DNA of 10,855 nt from Chitinophagaceae bacterium (GCA_021323155.1 JAJTCI010000047.1:1-10855), one strand, 5' to 3'. Numbered from the stretch's first letter, positions 1 through 7,033 are shown. The notes: a model not told the origin generated them from the sequence alone. Translations and numbers: made by a program.

Positions 1-1782
1 GATCTCGTGGCGGGCTTCCAGTTCAGCGTGCGTATAGATATTGTTGCTCTCGAAAAGTTTCTTTGCCTTGTTCGTCACCATCGCGTCCAGCGCCACCGGT
101 GTGGTCTTCAGGTTAGGGAGCTTTCTTTTTGCCGCCTCCTTATGCCAGTCCTCGCTGTAGCCGTCACCTTCAAAGAGTACCTTCTTGCTGTCCACAATAT
201 ATTTCTGGATCACGTGCATGATGGCCACTTCTTTCTTATCTCCTTTCTCGATCATGCCATCTACTTCGGTCTTGAAGTTTTTCAATGTCTCCGCCATGAT
301 CGTATTGACCGCGGTCATAGCGTTAGCGCAGTTGGCGGAGGATCCTACCGCGCGGAACTCGAATTTATTCCCCGTGAAAGCGAAAGGCGAAGTACGGTTG
401 CGGTCCGTGTTGTCCAGCATCAGCTCGGGTATGCTGCGGTGGAGATCCAGTTTCAGGATGGCTTCATCCTGCTCGTCGAACTTATCCCCTACCCTTGTTT
501 CTATATCCTGTAACACTTTCGCTAAATACTGTCCCACGAATACCGAGATGATCGCGGGTGGTGCTTCATTGGCACCCAGCCTGTGATCGTTGGGAGCGGA
601 AGCGATGGCCGCACGCAACACATCCGCGTAATCATGAACCGCTTTAATGGTATTCACGAAGAATGTGAGGAACATGAGGTTGGTCTTGGGTGTCTTACCC
701 GGCGCCAGCAGGTTTACACCGGTATCGGTAGCCATACTCCAGTTATTGTGTTTACCGCTACCATTGATCCCGGCGAACGGCTTCTCGTGCAACAAAACAA
801 CCAACCTGTGACGTTTTGCCACGCGGCTCATCACGTCCATCAACAAGGTATTGTGGTCAACAGCGATGTTCACTTCTTCGAATATGGGCGCGCACTCGAA
901 CTGTGCGGGTGCTACTTCATTATGGCGCGTACGCAACGGGATGCCGAGCTTATACGCTTCCTGCTCGAAGTCGCGCATGAACGCGTAGGTTCTTTCCGGT
1001 ATGGATCCGAAATAATGGTCTTCCAGTTGCTGGCCTTTCGCGGGACCGGCACCAAATACCGTTCTGCCGCACTGCACCAGGTCGGGCCTTGCATTGGCAA
1101 GCGCTTCATCGATCACGAAATACTCCTGCTCCCATCCCAACGTAGGTGTCACCTTGGTAACATTCTTATCAAAATAGTTGCACACGTCCACCGCGGCTTT
1201 GTTCAGCGCTTCGAGCGCTTTTAATAATGGTGCTTTATAGTCCAGCGACTCGCCCGTATAGGAAACGAAGATGGTTGGGATACATAATGTTTTTCCATAA
1301 CCGATCTCCATGATGAACGCAGGTGAAGAAGGGTCCCAGGCGGTATAACCCCGGGCTTCAAAGGTTGCCCTCAACCCGCCACTGGGAAATGAGGAAGCAT
1401 CGGGCTCCTGTTGTATCAGCGCGGCGCCGTCGAATTCCTCTATAGCGGTACCATCGCCCTTGATCGTAAAAAATGAATCGTGTTTCTCGGCCGTACTCCC
1501 GGTGAGTGGCTGGAACCAATGCGTGTAATGGGTGACGCCTTTGCTTTCCGACCAGGCGCGAATGCCATTGGCGATCTGGTTGGCAACGGTGCGGTCGATC
1601 TTCTTACCACCACGGATACTACCGGTCAGGCTTTTGAATGCTTCATCGCTGAGGTACTCACGTGCGGTCTTTAGAGTAAATACATTTTCGCCGAATATCC
1701 CCGTGATCTTGGCGGAACCCGGTACATCTACTGCCCTGGAGTTATTGGTCAGTTCACTAATGGCCTGGAATCTTAATGACAT
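1..1782 (-). CDS. glnN: Glutamine synthetase type III, 3' end beyond the window
   Basis: Cytosolic enzyme that makes glutamine from glutamate, ammonia and ATP; central to nitrogen assimilation. The frame opens at an ATG at 1782 (MSLRFQAISELT) and stays open for 594 codons to the window edge. Family members are usually about 700-730 residues, so roughly the last 130 are outside. Visible GS signatures are GWEQEYF with acidic ligands E218 and E220, the stretch NEVAPAQFECAP, the ATP/glutamate loop NGSGKHNNWS starting at N340, and NKFEFRAVGSSAN around E475-R477. The long N-terminal extension before the GWEQEYF block and these motif versions mark type III rather than type I or II, a form common in Bacteroidota. 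It follows the sensor operon on the same strand after 133 bases containing small hairpins, so it probably has its own promoter. Identification is secure. Confidence 0.96.
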   Translation of the reverse strand, partial: MSLRFQAISELTNNSRAVDVPGSAKITGIFGENVFTLKTAREYLSDEAFKSLTGSIRGGKKIDRTVANQIANGIRAWSESKGVTHYTHWFQPLTGSTAEKHDSFFTIKGDGTAIEEFDGAALIQQEPDASSFPSGGLRATFEARGYTAWDPSSPAFIMEIGYGKTLCIPTIFVSYTGESLDYKAPLLKALEALNKAAVDVCNYFDKNVTKVTPTLGWEQEYFVIDEALANARPDLVQCGRTVFGAGPAKGQQLEDHYFGSIPERTYAFMRDFEQEAYKLGIPLRTRHNEVAPAQFECAPIFEEVNIAVDHNTLLMDVMSRVAKRHRLVVLLHEKPFAGINGSGKHNNWSMATDTGVNLLAPGKTPKTNLMFLTFFVNTIKAVHDYADVLRAAIASAPNDHRLGANEAPPAIISVFVGQYLAKVLQDIETRVGDKFDEQDEAILKLDLHRSIPELMLDNTDRNRTSPFAFTGNKFEFRAVGSSANCANAMTAVNTIMAETLKNFKTEVDGMIEKGDKKEVAIMHVIQKYIVDSKKVLFEGDGYSEDWHKEAAKRKLPNLKTTPVALDAMVTNKAKKLFESNNIYTHAELEARHEI

Positions 1783-1801
1783 ATATTTTTTGATTTCGAT
1801 C

Positions 1802-1809
1802 CAAAGAAA
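1802..1809 (-). promoter_or_regulatory. Weak candidate -7 box for glnN
   Basis: Read on the minus strand this is TTTCTTTG, seven of eight matches to the Bacteroidota -7 motif TAnnTTTG. It ends 19 bases before the glnN ATG, a plausible distance. No good TTTG -33 element lies 19-21 bases further upstream, so support is weak. Confidence 0.25.
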
Positions 1810-1849
1810 ACGAGATTTTATGGAAGTTTCAGACGAAATCTGGGACTCG

Positions 1850-1873
1850 GTGGAAAAAAATATGTTATTCCAC
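1850..1873 (-). repeat. Small inverted repeat in the glnN upstream region
   Basis: GTGGAA at 1850-1855 is the exact reverse complement of TTCCAC at 1868-1873, with a 12-base AT-rich spacer. A second small hairpin (TTTC/GAAA with an AGAC loop) lies at 1825-1841. Both lie between the sensor operon and glnN. They could be leader structures or an operator; nothing links them to a known nitrogen regulator. Confidence 0.3.
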
Positions 1874-1914
1874 AGTCGAATTATATCATTTTCGGCCAGT
1901 TTGCGGAAAATAAT

Positions 1915-1945
1915 CTCAGATATATTTTTTTGTAATATATCTGAG
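1915..1945 (-). terminator. AT-rich hairpin overlapping the stop codon of the membrane protein gene
   Basis: A perfect 12-base inverted repeat (CTCAGATATATT at 1915-1926 and its complement at 1934-1945) encloses a 7-base loop. On the minus strand it covers the last codons and the TGA stop of the 412-residue membrane protein and is followed by ATTATTTTCC. It sits where the five-gene operon should end, so it may be a terminator or an mRNA-stabilising 3' structure. The stem is poor in GC and the T tract is broken, so strong termination is not assured. Confidence 0.45.
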
Positions 1946-3154
1946 GCCCCCTATAGCCGGTGCGAGCAGTAATGGGAGGAGCAGGGCCCGGTAACGCACG
2001 ATGGCACCCGAATACGGAACCGTATAACCGATCACTACAAGGGCCAGAATAGCGAAGATGAAGCAGCTCCAGGCCACGGGTGGATGAGTGAACCCCTTTT
2101 GGCGGTAAGCCAGGCAGCAGACAAACAACAACCAGAAGAAAATGATCTCTGTCGCCGCGACCAGCGAAGCAATGCCCCTCTCATTAATATGCGGGCGAAG
2201 AAAAGCGGCGTCTAGCGCGGCAGGCAGGGCATTTAAAAAACTGGCGGCGCCAGGCTCCAGCACGGGTGTGGGAAGTTTCGATTCGCCACCGAGTTGCAGG
2301 AACTGCGCCTGCTTATCGCAGACATAACCCAATATATCTAGTGATGGGTGAATATACTTTGTGGTAAACACCAGCGCGATGCCGGCTACGAACAACGCTG
2401 CGAGTACCTGCCACCGCTGCCTGGGAAACCGGTGCAACAACCAACCGGCCAGCAGCGCACATACTAACAGGAACACAAGATAATTGCGCAGGAAGAAGAC
2501 CAACACTATACAGGCGATCATCACTGCCGGGTAGACAAAAGACCTTGCCCCATTCAGCTGGCGGTGAAAACAATAAAAGATCATTCCCAACGCGGAGAAT
2601 ACAAGCCCATCCTTGTGTATGCCACTGCACCAGAAGAGAAAAGACGGCAACAGGAACACAGCTACGATGAGCAGCTTCTTTTTACCGGGGTAGATCTCAT
2701 TCACCAGCCGGTAGAAAGCAACCAGGCCGATAAAGAACAGGAAATTGAAGAAGATGATGTTGGCGTAGTAGTTCTTACCCGTAAAGACGTTGATCACCGC
2801 CAGGAGCTTGATGATCACCTTATCCTTGAGATCGTTCCAATGCGATTGTTTATCCGAGAACAGTCCCCCACTGCTTTCATATGATGAACTGAATATGTCG
2901 CGCACGAATACCCCGGGTCGCTCCAGTAACACGTCCGTTTCACGAACACTTTCATTGTAAAATCGCCAGGTATCACTGCCTGGTTTGTTCTGGGGGGTGG
3001 AGTAGAATTGGAAATACGCGATGCCGGCGATGATCTTAACCAGGAACAGCACGACCAGCATCTTCCTGCCAATCCCGGACCGCCGGAAGAAAGGTACCAC
3101 TGCCACCAGCCAGCAGAAGAGAAGCAGGTAGATAGAAAATATTATCCAGGTCAC
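1916..3154 (-). CDS. Multi-pass inner-membrane protein of unknown function
   Basis: 412 residues with about ten hydrophobic segments, starting at once with one (IIFSIYLLLFCWLVAVV). A soluble loop near residues 52-110 carries GSDTWRFYNES, and a later segment contains WCSGIHKDGLVF. An acidic motif just after the first membrane segments is reminiscent of polytopic glycosyltransferases and EpsG-like polymerases, but I cannot assign it to a family. The start is a GTG at 3154: the only codons between it and an in-frame TAA are TAC, CGG and CCC, and that TAA is also the stop of the preceding response regulator. The next methionine, about 30 residues in, would lose the first helix. The 9-base gap to the regulator implies cotranscription with the two-component genes, so it may be their effector or target, but nothing shows this directly. 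Confidence 0.8.
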   Translation of the reverse strand: MTWIIFSIYLLLFCWLVAVVPFFRRSGIGRKMLVVLFLVKIIAGIAYFQFYSTPQNKPGSDTWRFYNESVRETDVLLERPGVFVRDIFSSSYESSGGLFSDKQSHWNDLKDKVIIKLLAVINVFTGKNYYANIIFFNFLFFIGLVAFYRLVNEIYPGKKKLLIVAVFLLPSFLFWCSGIHKDGLVFSALGMIFYCFHRQLNGARSFVYPAVMIACIVLVFFLRNYLVFLLVCALLAGWLLHRFPRQRWQVLAALFVAGIALVFTTKYIHPSLDILGYVCDKQAQFLQLGGESKLPTPVLEPGAASFLNALPAALDAAFLRPHINERGIASLVAATEIIFFWLLFVCCLAYRQKGFTHPPVAWSCFIFAILALVVIGYTVPYSGAIVRYRALLLPLLLAPAIGGLRYITKKYI

Positions 3155-3163
3155 GGGCCGGTA

Positions 3164-3823
3164 TTAAAGTTTAACGAGGCCATGCTTCAAGGCAAACAAT
3201 ACGAGGGTAACACGGTTTTTGATACCGGTCTTCTTTTCAATATTCGTTTTATAAAAATCCATTGACTTCGGGCTCAGCGACATCTCCCTGGCGATCTCGT
3301 TATAAGTAAGTTCCGTACTGCAGAGACGAATGAACTCAAGCTCCTTTTCATTCAGCACCTTCAGGTCAACGACCTTCTCCGTGCTGGGCGCTTTCGACAT
3401 CGAAGCGATCAGGTTGCTTCCAACGGTGTCGTTCAGGTAGTATCCTTTCTTTATGACGGTATCCAGTGCTTCCTGGAGTTCCTGGGGTGTGGTGTTCTTT
3501 AGAATATAACCGTGGGCACCGGATTGCAACATTCGAATAACAGCAGTCTCATCATCCATCATACTCAGTGCGAGTACCTTCACCTGTGGCAGGTGTTCTT
3601 TGATCCAGGCCGCGGTAGTGAATCCATCCATCACGGGCATACTCACATCCAGCAGCACCGCGACAGGTGGCGGTTTTTTCTCTACCTGCTCGATGAAATG
3701 CTGGCCGTGATCCGCTTCAAACATGACCTTGTACCCGGGGAATGAATTGACAAGATTGGCCAGGCCCTGGCGCAACAATACATGATCATCTACCAGTGCT
3801 ACGTATTTCGGCTCCGCTTTCAT
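3164..3823 (-). CDS. Response regulator, NarL/FixJ family (REC plus LuxR-type HTH)
   Basis: 219 residues from the chosen ATG at 3823 (MKAEPKYVALVDDH). The receiver domain shows the acidic pair D12/D13, phosphoacceptor D59 in VLLDVSMPVMDG, S87 at the switch position and K109 in YILKNT. The C-terminal part, about residues 150-219, is a LuxR-type helix-turn-helix (LTYNEIAREMSLSPKSMDFY). It should be a DNA-binding transcription factor phosphorylated by the adjacent kinase. A longer frame to 3868 starts at TTG inside the kinase gene and adds residues before the conserved first strand, so the ATG is preferred. With this start it overlaps the kinase gene by 38 bases, which points to translational coupling. 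Its regulon is unknown; the downstream membrane protein is a natural candidate. Confidence 0.93.
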   Translation of the reverse strand: MKAEPKYVALVDDHVLLRQGLANLVNSFPGYKVMFEADHGQHFIEQVEKKPPPVAVLLDVSMPVMDGFTTAAWIKEHLPQVKVLALSMMDDETAVIRMLQSGAHGYILKNTTPQELQEALDTVIKKGYYLNDTVGSNLIASMSKAPSTEKVVDLKVLNEKELEFIRLCSTELTYNEIAREMSLSPKSMDFYKTNIEKKTGIKNRVTLVLFALKHGLVKL

Positions 3824-4565
3824 GAATATTAAAAATAACGATTGTTCCCTTATGCGGTGCGGTTTCAATGTTCAGTTCGGCACCGATGGCAGCGGCACGT
3901 TGCTTAAGGTTCTGCAGGCCGAGGCCGTTGGAGGGGGTGCCGTTGTTGAAGCCCTTTCCATTGTCGGCGATCACCAGCATATTTCGATCTATTTTAACCG
4001 ATATCTCTGACGCGCCGGAGTGACGAATGATGTTGCTGATCACTTCCTGGATCATTCGGTAGAGGATGATGAGTTTCCCCGCGGGCAGTTCCATTTCATC
4101 CTGCACATCCAGGCTGGTTGAGAACTTGCCGCTGCCCTCGAGCTGGTCCAGTTCGTTCCTCAATACCTGTATGATGCCTTGCTTCGATATATTTTCGGGG
4201 TTGAGGCTTTTGCTCAGGTTACGAAGGTCATTGATGGCTTTGTGCACGAGATCCGAGGTCTTATGGATCTTATCCTCGTCGAAAGTCGACAAGGTTTTCA
4301 GGTTCAGGTTCACCAGGGAAAGCACCTGGCCGATATTATCGTGTATCTCCTGGCTGATCTCGCGCATGGTCTGCTCCTGTACTTCCAGCTGTGTTTCCAG
4401 GAGTGTTCTTTGAAACTGCGCTTTCATGCGCTCCCTTTCCTTAATGCTCCTGAGTTTCCGGTTGTTGAAATAGATAAGCATCACCAGCAGGAAGACGCTG
4501 ATGGCGACCAGTATGAAAATTACCGCGACTATGATGGTAAGAACCTCTGCCGGTGTTTCCTGCAT
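3786..4565 (-). CDS. Sensor histidine kinase, HisKA_3 type, with one TM helix
   Basis: 259 residues from the ATG at 4565 (MQETPAEV). A single hydrophobic segment at about residues 8-33 is followed by a basic, helical linker likely to be a coiled coil. The dimerisation/phosphoacceptor motif REISQEIHDNIGQ places the phosphorylated histidine at residue 75. The HATPase part has an N box (QEVISNIIRHSGAS), the G1 motif ADNGKGF and the G2 motif GLGLQNL. There is no periplasmic or PAS sensing domain, so signal input probably comes from a partner; the 7-TM protein encoded just upstream and overlapping by 37 bases is the obvious one. A longer frame to 4589 starts at TTG and is less likely. It should phosphorylate the response regulator encoded next. 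Confidence 0.93.
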   Translation of the reverse strand: MQETPAEVLTIIVAVIFILVAISVFLLVMLIYFNNRKLRSIKERERMKAQFQRTLLETQLEVQEQTMREISQEIHDNIGQVLSLVNLNLKTLSTFDEDKIHKTSDLVHKAINDLRNLSKSLNPENISKQGIIQVLRNELDQLEGSGKFSTSLDVQDEMELPAGKLIILYRMIQEVISNIIRHSGASEISVKIDRNMLVIADNGKGFNNGTPSNGLGLQNLKQRAAAIGAELNIETAPHKGTIVIFNIHESGAEIRSTGR

Positions 4566-5188
4566 AGATAAAACGCGTATGAGTAACAAGAGTAAAGTAC
4601 AACATTTACCATTGGCATCACAGCCCTGTAAAAGTTCTGGCTGAAAAGTTTAATGCCTTTTTTAAGAATGTATGGCTGCAACCCCAGCGTGACCACCGTT
4701 ACTACTGAAAAAAGAAGAATGCCGGAAGCGATCCAGAAGTATGGTTCTGAAAGGATCGAGTTTTCACTTACTTCTTCCATGGACAACTGCGACAGTATCA
4801 TAAAACTGAGGATGATGTGTTGTACCATCGAGAACACCATGGAATAGGAATCGAACAAACCTTCAATGAAAAAATAATCATAGAAAGCAAACAGCATCGA
4901 AATAGCTGTGATAGCCAGGTAGATGTTCCTCCCGTTTTTATTCAGGAGGAGCATGTTCCAGAACAGGATAAAATACATCACCGGCGACACGAGCACGTAC
5001 AGGTTGTAAATGGGCCAGTTGGTGGTCATTCCAAACAAGTGAATATTCGTGGCGATAATTTCGATCGCGCAGGTGAAGATCATCAGGGGCAGCATCACGC
5101 CCAGCTTCCATAAACGGAGGTAGCGGTAATTGATCGCTGCCAATGCCAGCGCCAGCAACTGGAAGTATCCGTAGTAATGCAGATTCAT
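4529..5188 (-). CDS. Seven-TM membrane protein, putative sensory partner of the kinase
   Basis: 219 residues with seven predicted membrane segments at about 6-20, 30-47, 62-81, 89-106, 114-134, 150-169 and 187-208, and short loops rich in aromatic residues. There is no recognisable enzymatic motif. It resembles the membrane sensor halves found beside short histidine kinases in Bacteroidota, but I do not recognise a named family. The ATG at 5188 shares one base with the TGA of the upstream small gene (TGATG), and its 3' end overlaps the kinase gene by 37 bases, so the three are almost certainly translated as a unit. I infer that it detects a membrane or small-molecule signal and passes it to the kinase, as a sensor kinase split over two proteins. 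Confidence 0.75.
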   Translation of the reverse strand: MNLHYYGYFQLLALALAAINYRYLRLWKLGVMLPLMIFTCAIEIIATNIHLFGMTTNWPIYNLYVLVSPVMYFILFWNMLLLNKNGRNIYLAITAISMLFAFYDYFFIEGLFDSYSMVFSMVQHIILSFMILSQLSMEEVSENSILSEPYFWIASGILLFSVVTVVTLGLQPYILKKGIKLFSQNFYRAVMPMVNVVLYSCYSYAFYLCRKHRQRFLPS

Positions 5189-5505
5189 CAGGGTGTTCCG
5201 GATCCCAAATTAAAAGGTGGGTCGTTATCATTGTTTATGGGCCATACGAACACCGTCAGTCGTCCTGCGGATTGCGGGATGCGGAGTTCCTCCGCCGCCG
5301 CCTGGGTATAAATACCCATGGATACACGGATCCCGGAAGTGTTTTCCAGGTACCCGTTACTTTCAAGCCAGGTTTTAAAGTCAGGTGTATTAAAGGTGAC
5401 AGAACTGGTGAACGCACCGTGGATGGGTTCAAGGTCCTGGCCCTGCATGATCGTTTCGAAATTGGCCATACAGGAGAGGGCAAGGTCGGAGGGTACAACT
5501 GCCAT
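5188..5505 (-). CDS. Small conserved-looking cytosolic protein of unknown function, first gene of the sensor operon
   Basis: 105 residues beginning MAVVPSDLALSCMANFETIM and ending FVWPINNDNDPPFNLGSGTP. It has no signal peptide, no membrane segment and no known catalytic or DNA-binding motif. Composition is mixed and globular, with a single cysteine and a Pro/Asn/Asp-rich tail that may be exposed. The gene looks real: it has an ATG, a promoter-like site 27 bases upstream and a TGATG junction to the 7-TM gene. That coupling suggests a role with the sensor, for example as a ligand-binding or modulating subunit, but this is inference. I do not recognise its family. Confidence 0.7.
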   Translation of the reverse strand: MAVVPSDLALSCMANFETIMQGQDLEPIHGAFTSSVTFNTPDFKTWLESNGYLENTSGIRVSMGIYTQAAAEELRIPQSAGRLTVFVWPINNDNDPPFNLGSGTP

Positions 5506-5532
5506 AGTCGGGTTTTAGTGTTGAATAATCCA

Positions 5533-5565
5533 CTAAGATACCAAACTACCCGGTTCTATGGCAAC
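5533..5565 (-). promoter_or_regulatory. Candidate promoter of the sensor operon
   Basis: On the minus strand GTTG (5565-5562) is followed after 21 bases by TATCTTAG (5540-5533), a fair match to the Bacteroidota pattern TTTG, 19-21 bases, TAnnTTTG. It lies between folE and the 105-residue protein gene, with a predicted 5' leader of about 20 bases. No terminator is visible between folE and this site, so read-through from the pterin operon is also possible. Confidence 0.4.
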
Positions 5566-5572
5566 ATCAATC

Positions 5573-6172
5573 TTAACTGAGCTTTGCGGAGATCAGCTTC
5601 AGGAATTCATTGCGCGTAATATGATTGCTCAGGAACTCGCCGTCGAAGGCCGAGGTGGTGGTAACGGAATTCTGTTTTTGTACGCCGCGCATCATCATGC
5701 AGAGGTGTTTTGCTTCGATCACCACGGCCACGCCCAACGGTTGGAGTGAATCTTTGATGGCGTGCAATACCTGCGTAGTGAGCCTTTCCTGCACCTGCAG
5801 CCGGCGGGCATATACATCCACCACGCGCGCCAGTTTGCTCAGGCCCGCAATATACCCGTTGGGTATGTAAGCGATGTGCGCCTTGCCAAAAAATGGCAGC
5901 ATGTGGTGCTCGCACATCGAGTAGAGTTCAATGTCCTTCACAATGACCATCTCGCTCACTTCCTCTTTGAACTTCGCAGAATCCAGTATCTGCTTCGCAT
6001 CCATCTTATAGCCGTGCGTCATATACTGCATCGCTTTCGCCACACGCTCGGGCGTCTTCTCCAACCCTTCGCGCGATACATCCTCCCCGATCCACTTCAG
6101 CATTTCCTGGCTGGAGCGGATCATGCCTTCCAATGCGTCATCTGAATACTCTTCTGTTCTTTTATATGACAT
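5573..6172 (-). CDS. folE: GTP cyclohydrolase I
   Basis: 199 residues, usual for bacterial FolE. It converts GTP to 7,8-dihydroneopterin triphosphate plus formate in the cytosol, the first step of folate, tetrahydropterin and deazapurine synthesis. Zinc-binding and active-site blocks are clear: MCEHHMLPFFGKAHIAYIP with the Cys and His ligands, GLSKLARVVDVYARRLQVQE, and AKHLCMMMRGVQ with the second zinc cysteine, followed by the conserved TTTSAFDG stretch. The N-terminal part has the typical EKTPERVAKA helix. It starts at ATG 6172, 17 bases after the second pyruvoyl-tetrahydropterin synthase gene on the same strand, so the three are probably one operon. Identification is secure. Confidence 0.97.
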   Translation of the reverse strand: MSYKRTEEYSDDALEGMIRSSQEMLKWIGEDVSREGLEKTPERVAKAMQYMTHGYKMDAKQILDSAKFKEEVSEMVIVKDIELYSMCEHHMLPFFGKAHIAYIPNGYIAGLSKLARVVDVYARRLQVQERLTTQVLHAIKDSLQPLGVAVVIEAKHLCMMMRGVQKQNSVTTTSAFDGEFLSNHITRNEFLKLISAKLS

Positions 6173-6189
6173 ACGATCAAATTTAATAT

Positions 6190-6606
6190 TTAGTCCGCCG
6201 GGTACTCCACGAAATTCCTAGGTGTTTCATACAACCTTACCTGCAGGTCAAAGGATTTATTGATGTGCGGGCGCAATAGATCATAAATAACGATGACGAT
6301 ATTTTCCGCCGTTGGGTTAAGCGTACGGAATTCAGCAGTATCCAGGTTCAGGTTCTTGTGATCGAACCGGAGCAGTACTTCATGCCGGATGAGATCGGAA
6401 AGCGCCTTCATGTCCATCACGAAGCCGGTCCGGGGATCGGGCAATCCCGTCACCTTTACCTCCAGCTCATAGTTATGCCCGTGGTAGTTGGGCAGGTTGC
6501 ACTTGCCGAATACTTCCTGGTTCGTCGCAGCATCCCATTCAGCCACGTTGAGGCGGTGGGCGGCATTGAAATGCTCTTTCCGGTATACCGATACTTTCTT
6601 ACTCAT
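6190..6606 (-). CDS. 6-pyruvoyl-tetrahydropterin synthase family protein (second paralogue)
   Basis: 138 residues, normal for the PTPS/QueD fold. The family acts on the FolE product, dihydroneopterin triphosphate. Zinc ligands are H17 (FNAAHRL), H42 and H44 (YHGHNY); the catalytic cysteine is C36; the D82-H83 pair is in FDHKNLN; the pterin-anchoring glutamate is E127 in YETPR. The spacing is Cys-x5-His-Gly-His, as in animal-type PTPS of tetrahydrobiopterin synthesis, rather than the shorter Cys-x3-HGH of typical QueD. The product is therefore more likely 6-pyruvoyl-tetrahydropterin than the queuosine precursor, but this is a family rule and not proof. Its ATG overlaps the TGA of the preceding paralogue (ATGA), and folE follows after 17 bases. 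Confidence 0.88.
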   Translation of the reverse strand: MSKKVSVYRKEHFNAAHRLNVAEWDAATNQEVFGKCNLPNYHGHNYELEVKVTGLPDPRTGFVMDMKALSDLIRHEVLLRFDHKNLNLDTAEFRTLNPTAENIVIVIYDLLRPHINKSFDLQVRLYETPRNFVEYPAD

Positions 6607-7013
6607 GATCCGTAATATTCAACATAGATGCGCGGTGTCTCGTATAATTTGATGCAGTGCAGGCTCACGTTGCCCGGGAGGTGGGGCACCAGTTCGTTCC
6701 AGATGCCCACGGCCAGGTTCTCCGTGCTGCACATTTTACCCTGCAGGAAGTCGACATCCATGTTCAGGTTCTTGTGATCCACCTTTTCGATCACGTAGGC
6801 TTTGATGAGCTTGCTCAGTTGCCGCACATCCATCAGGAAGCCGGTGTCAGCGTCTGGCAGACCTTTGACCGTTACATATAACTCGAAATTGTGCCCATGC
6901 CAGTTGTCATTGGCGCACATACCGAATACTTCATCGTTCTTTTCCCTGCTCCAGGCGGGGTTGAAAAGTTTGTGTGCCGCATTAAAATGTTCGAGCCTCG
7001 TCAGGTATACCAT
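6603..7013 (-). CDS. 6-pyruvoyl-tetrahydropterin synthase family protein (first paralogue)
   Basis: 136 residues, homologous throughout to the next gene. It keeps every expected active-site residue: zinc ligands H14, H39 and H41, catalytic C33 in FGMCAND, D79-H80 in VDHKNLN and E125 in YETPR, so it is not a decayed copy. The Cys-x5-HGH spacing again points to the tetrahydropterin-forming type. The two copies differ around the catalytic cysteine (ANDNW here, NLPNY in the paralogue) and in the middle of the protein, which suggests different substrates or a hetero-oligomer. First gene of the apparent operon PTPS, PTPS, folE, starting at ATG 7013 with a good -7 box 20 bases upstream. A role in queuosine synthesis cannot be excluded. 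Confidence 0.88.
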   Translation of the reverse strand: MVYLTRLEHFNAAHKLFNPAWSREKNDEVFGMCANDNWHGHNFELYVTVKGLPDADTGFLMDVRQLSKLIKAYVIEKVDHKNLNMDVDFLQGKMCSTENLAVGIWNELVPHLPGNVSLHCIKLYETPRIYVEYYGS

Positions 7014-7033
7014 TCCTTTTACACAATTTGAGG

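Noticed and set aside
7..1224. Long plus-strand open frames (168 and 213 codons) opposite the glutamine synthetase gene
   Set aside because: They are antisense shadows of a clearly coding minus-strand gene, with His/Arg-rich composition, no recognisable domains and no promoter.
2313..2884. Open frames of about 105 codons on both strands inside the multi-pass membrane protein gene
   Set aside because: The 412-residue membrane protein frame covers the region and has clear hydrophobic periodicity; the others are out-of-frame by-products.
3824..3868. Longer N-terminus for the response regulator starting at TTG 3868
   Set aside because: It extends ahead of the first receiver strand and deep into the kinase gene, and an ATG lies directly before the conserved domain. 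The same reasoning was used for the kinase (TTG 4589) and the second regulator (TTG 10190).
5762..6145. Plus-strand 127-codon open frame opposite folE
   Set aside because: FolE on the minus strand explains the region fully, and the antisense product has no domain features.
6190..7013. Naming both PTPS genes queD (6-carboxy-tetrahydropterin synthase)
   Set aside because: The Cys-x5-His-Gly-His spacing and the lack of neighbouring queuosine genes do not support that name strongly enough; the symbol was left empty.
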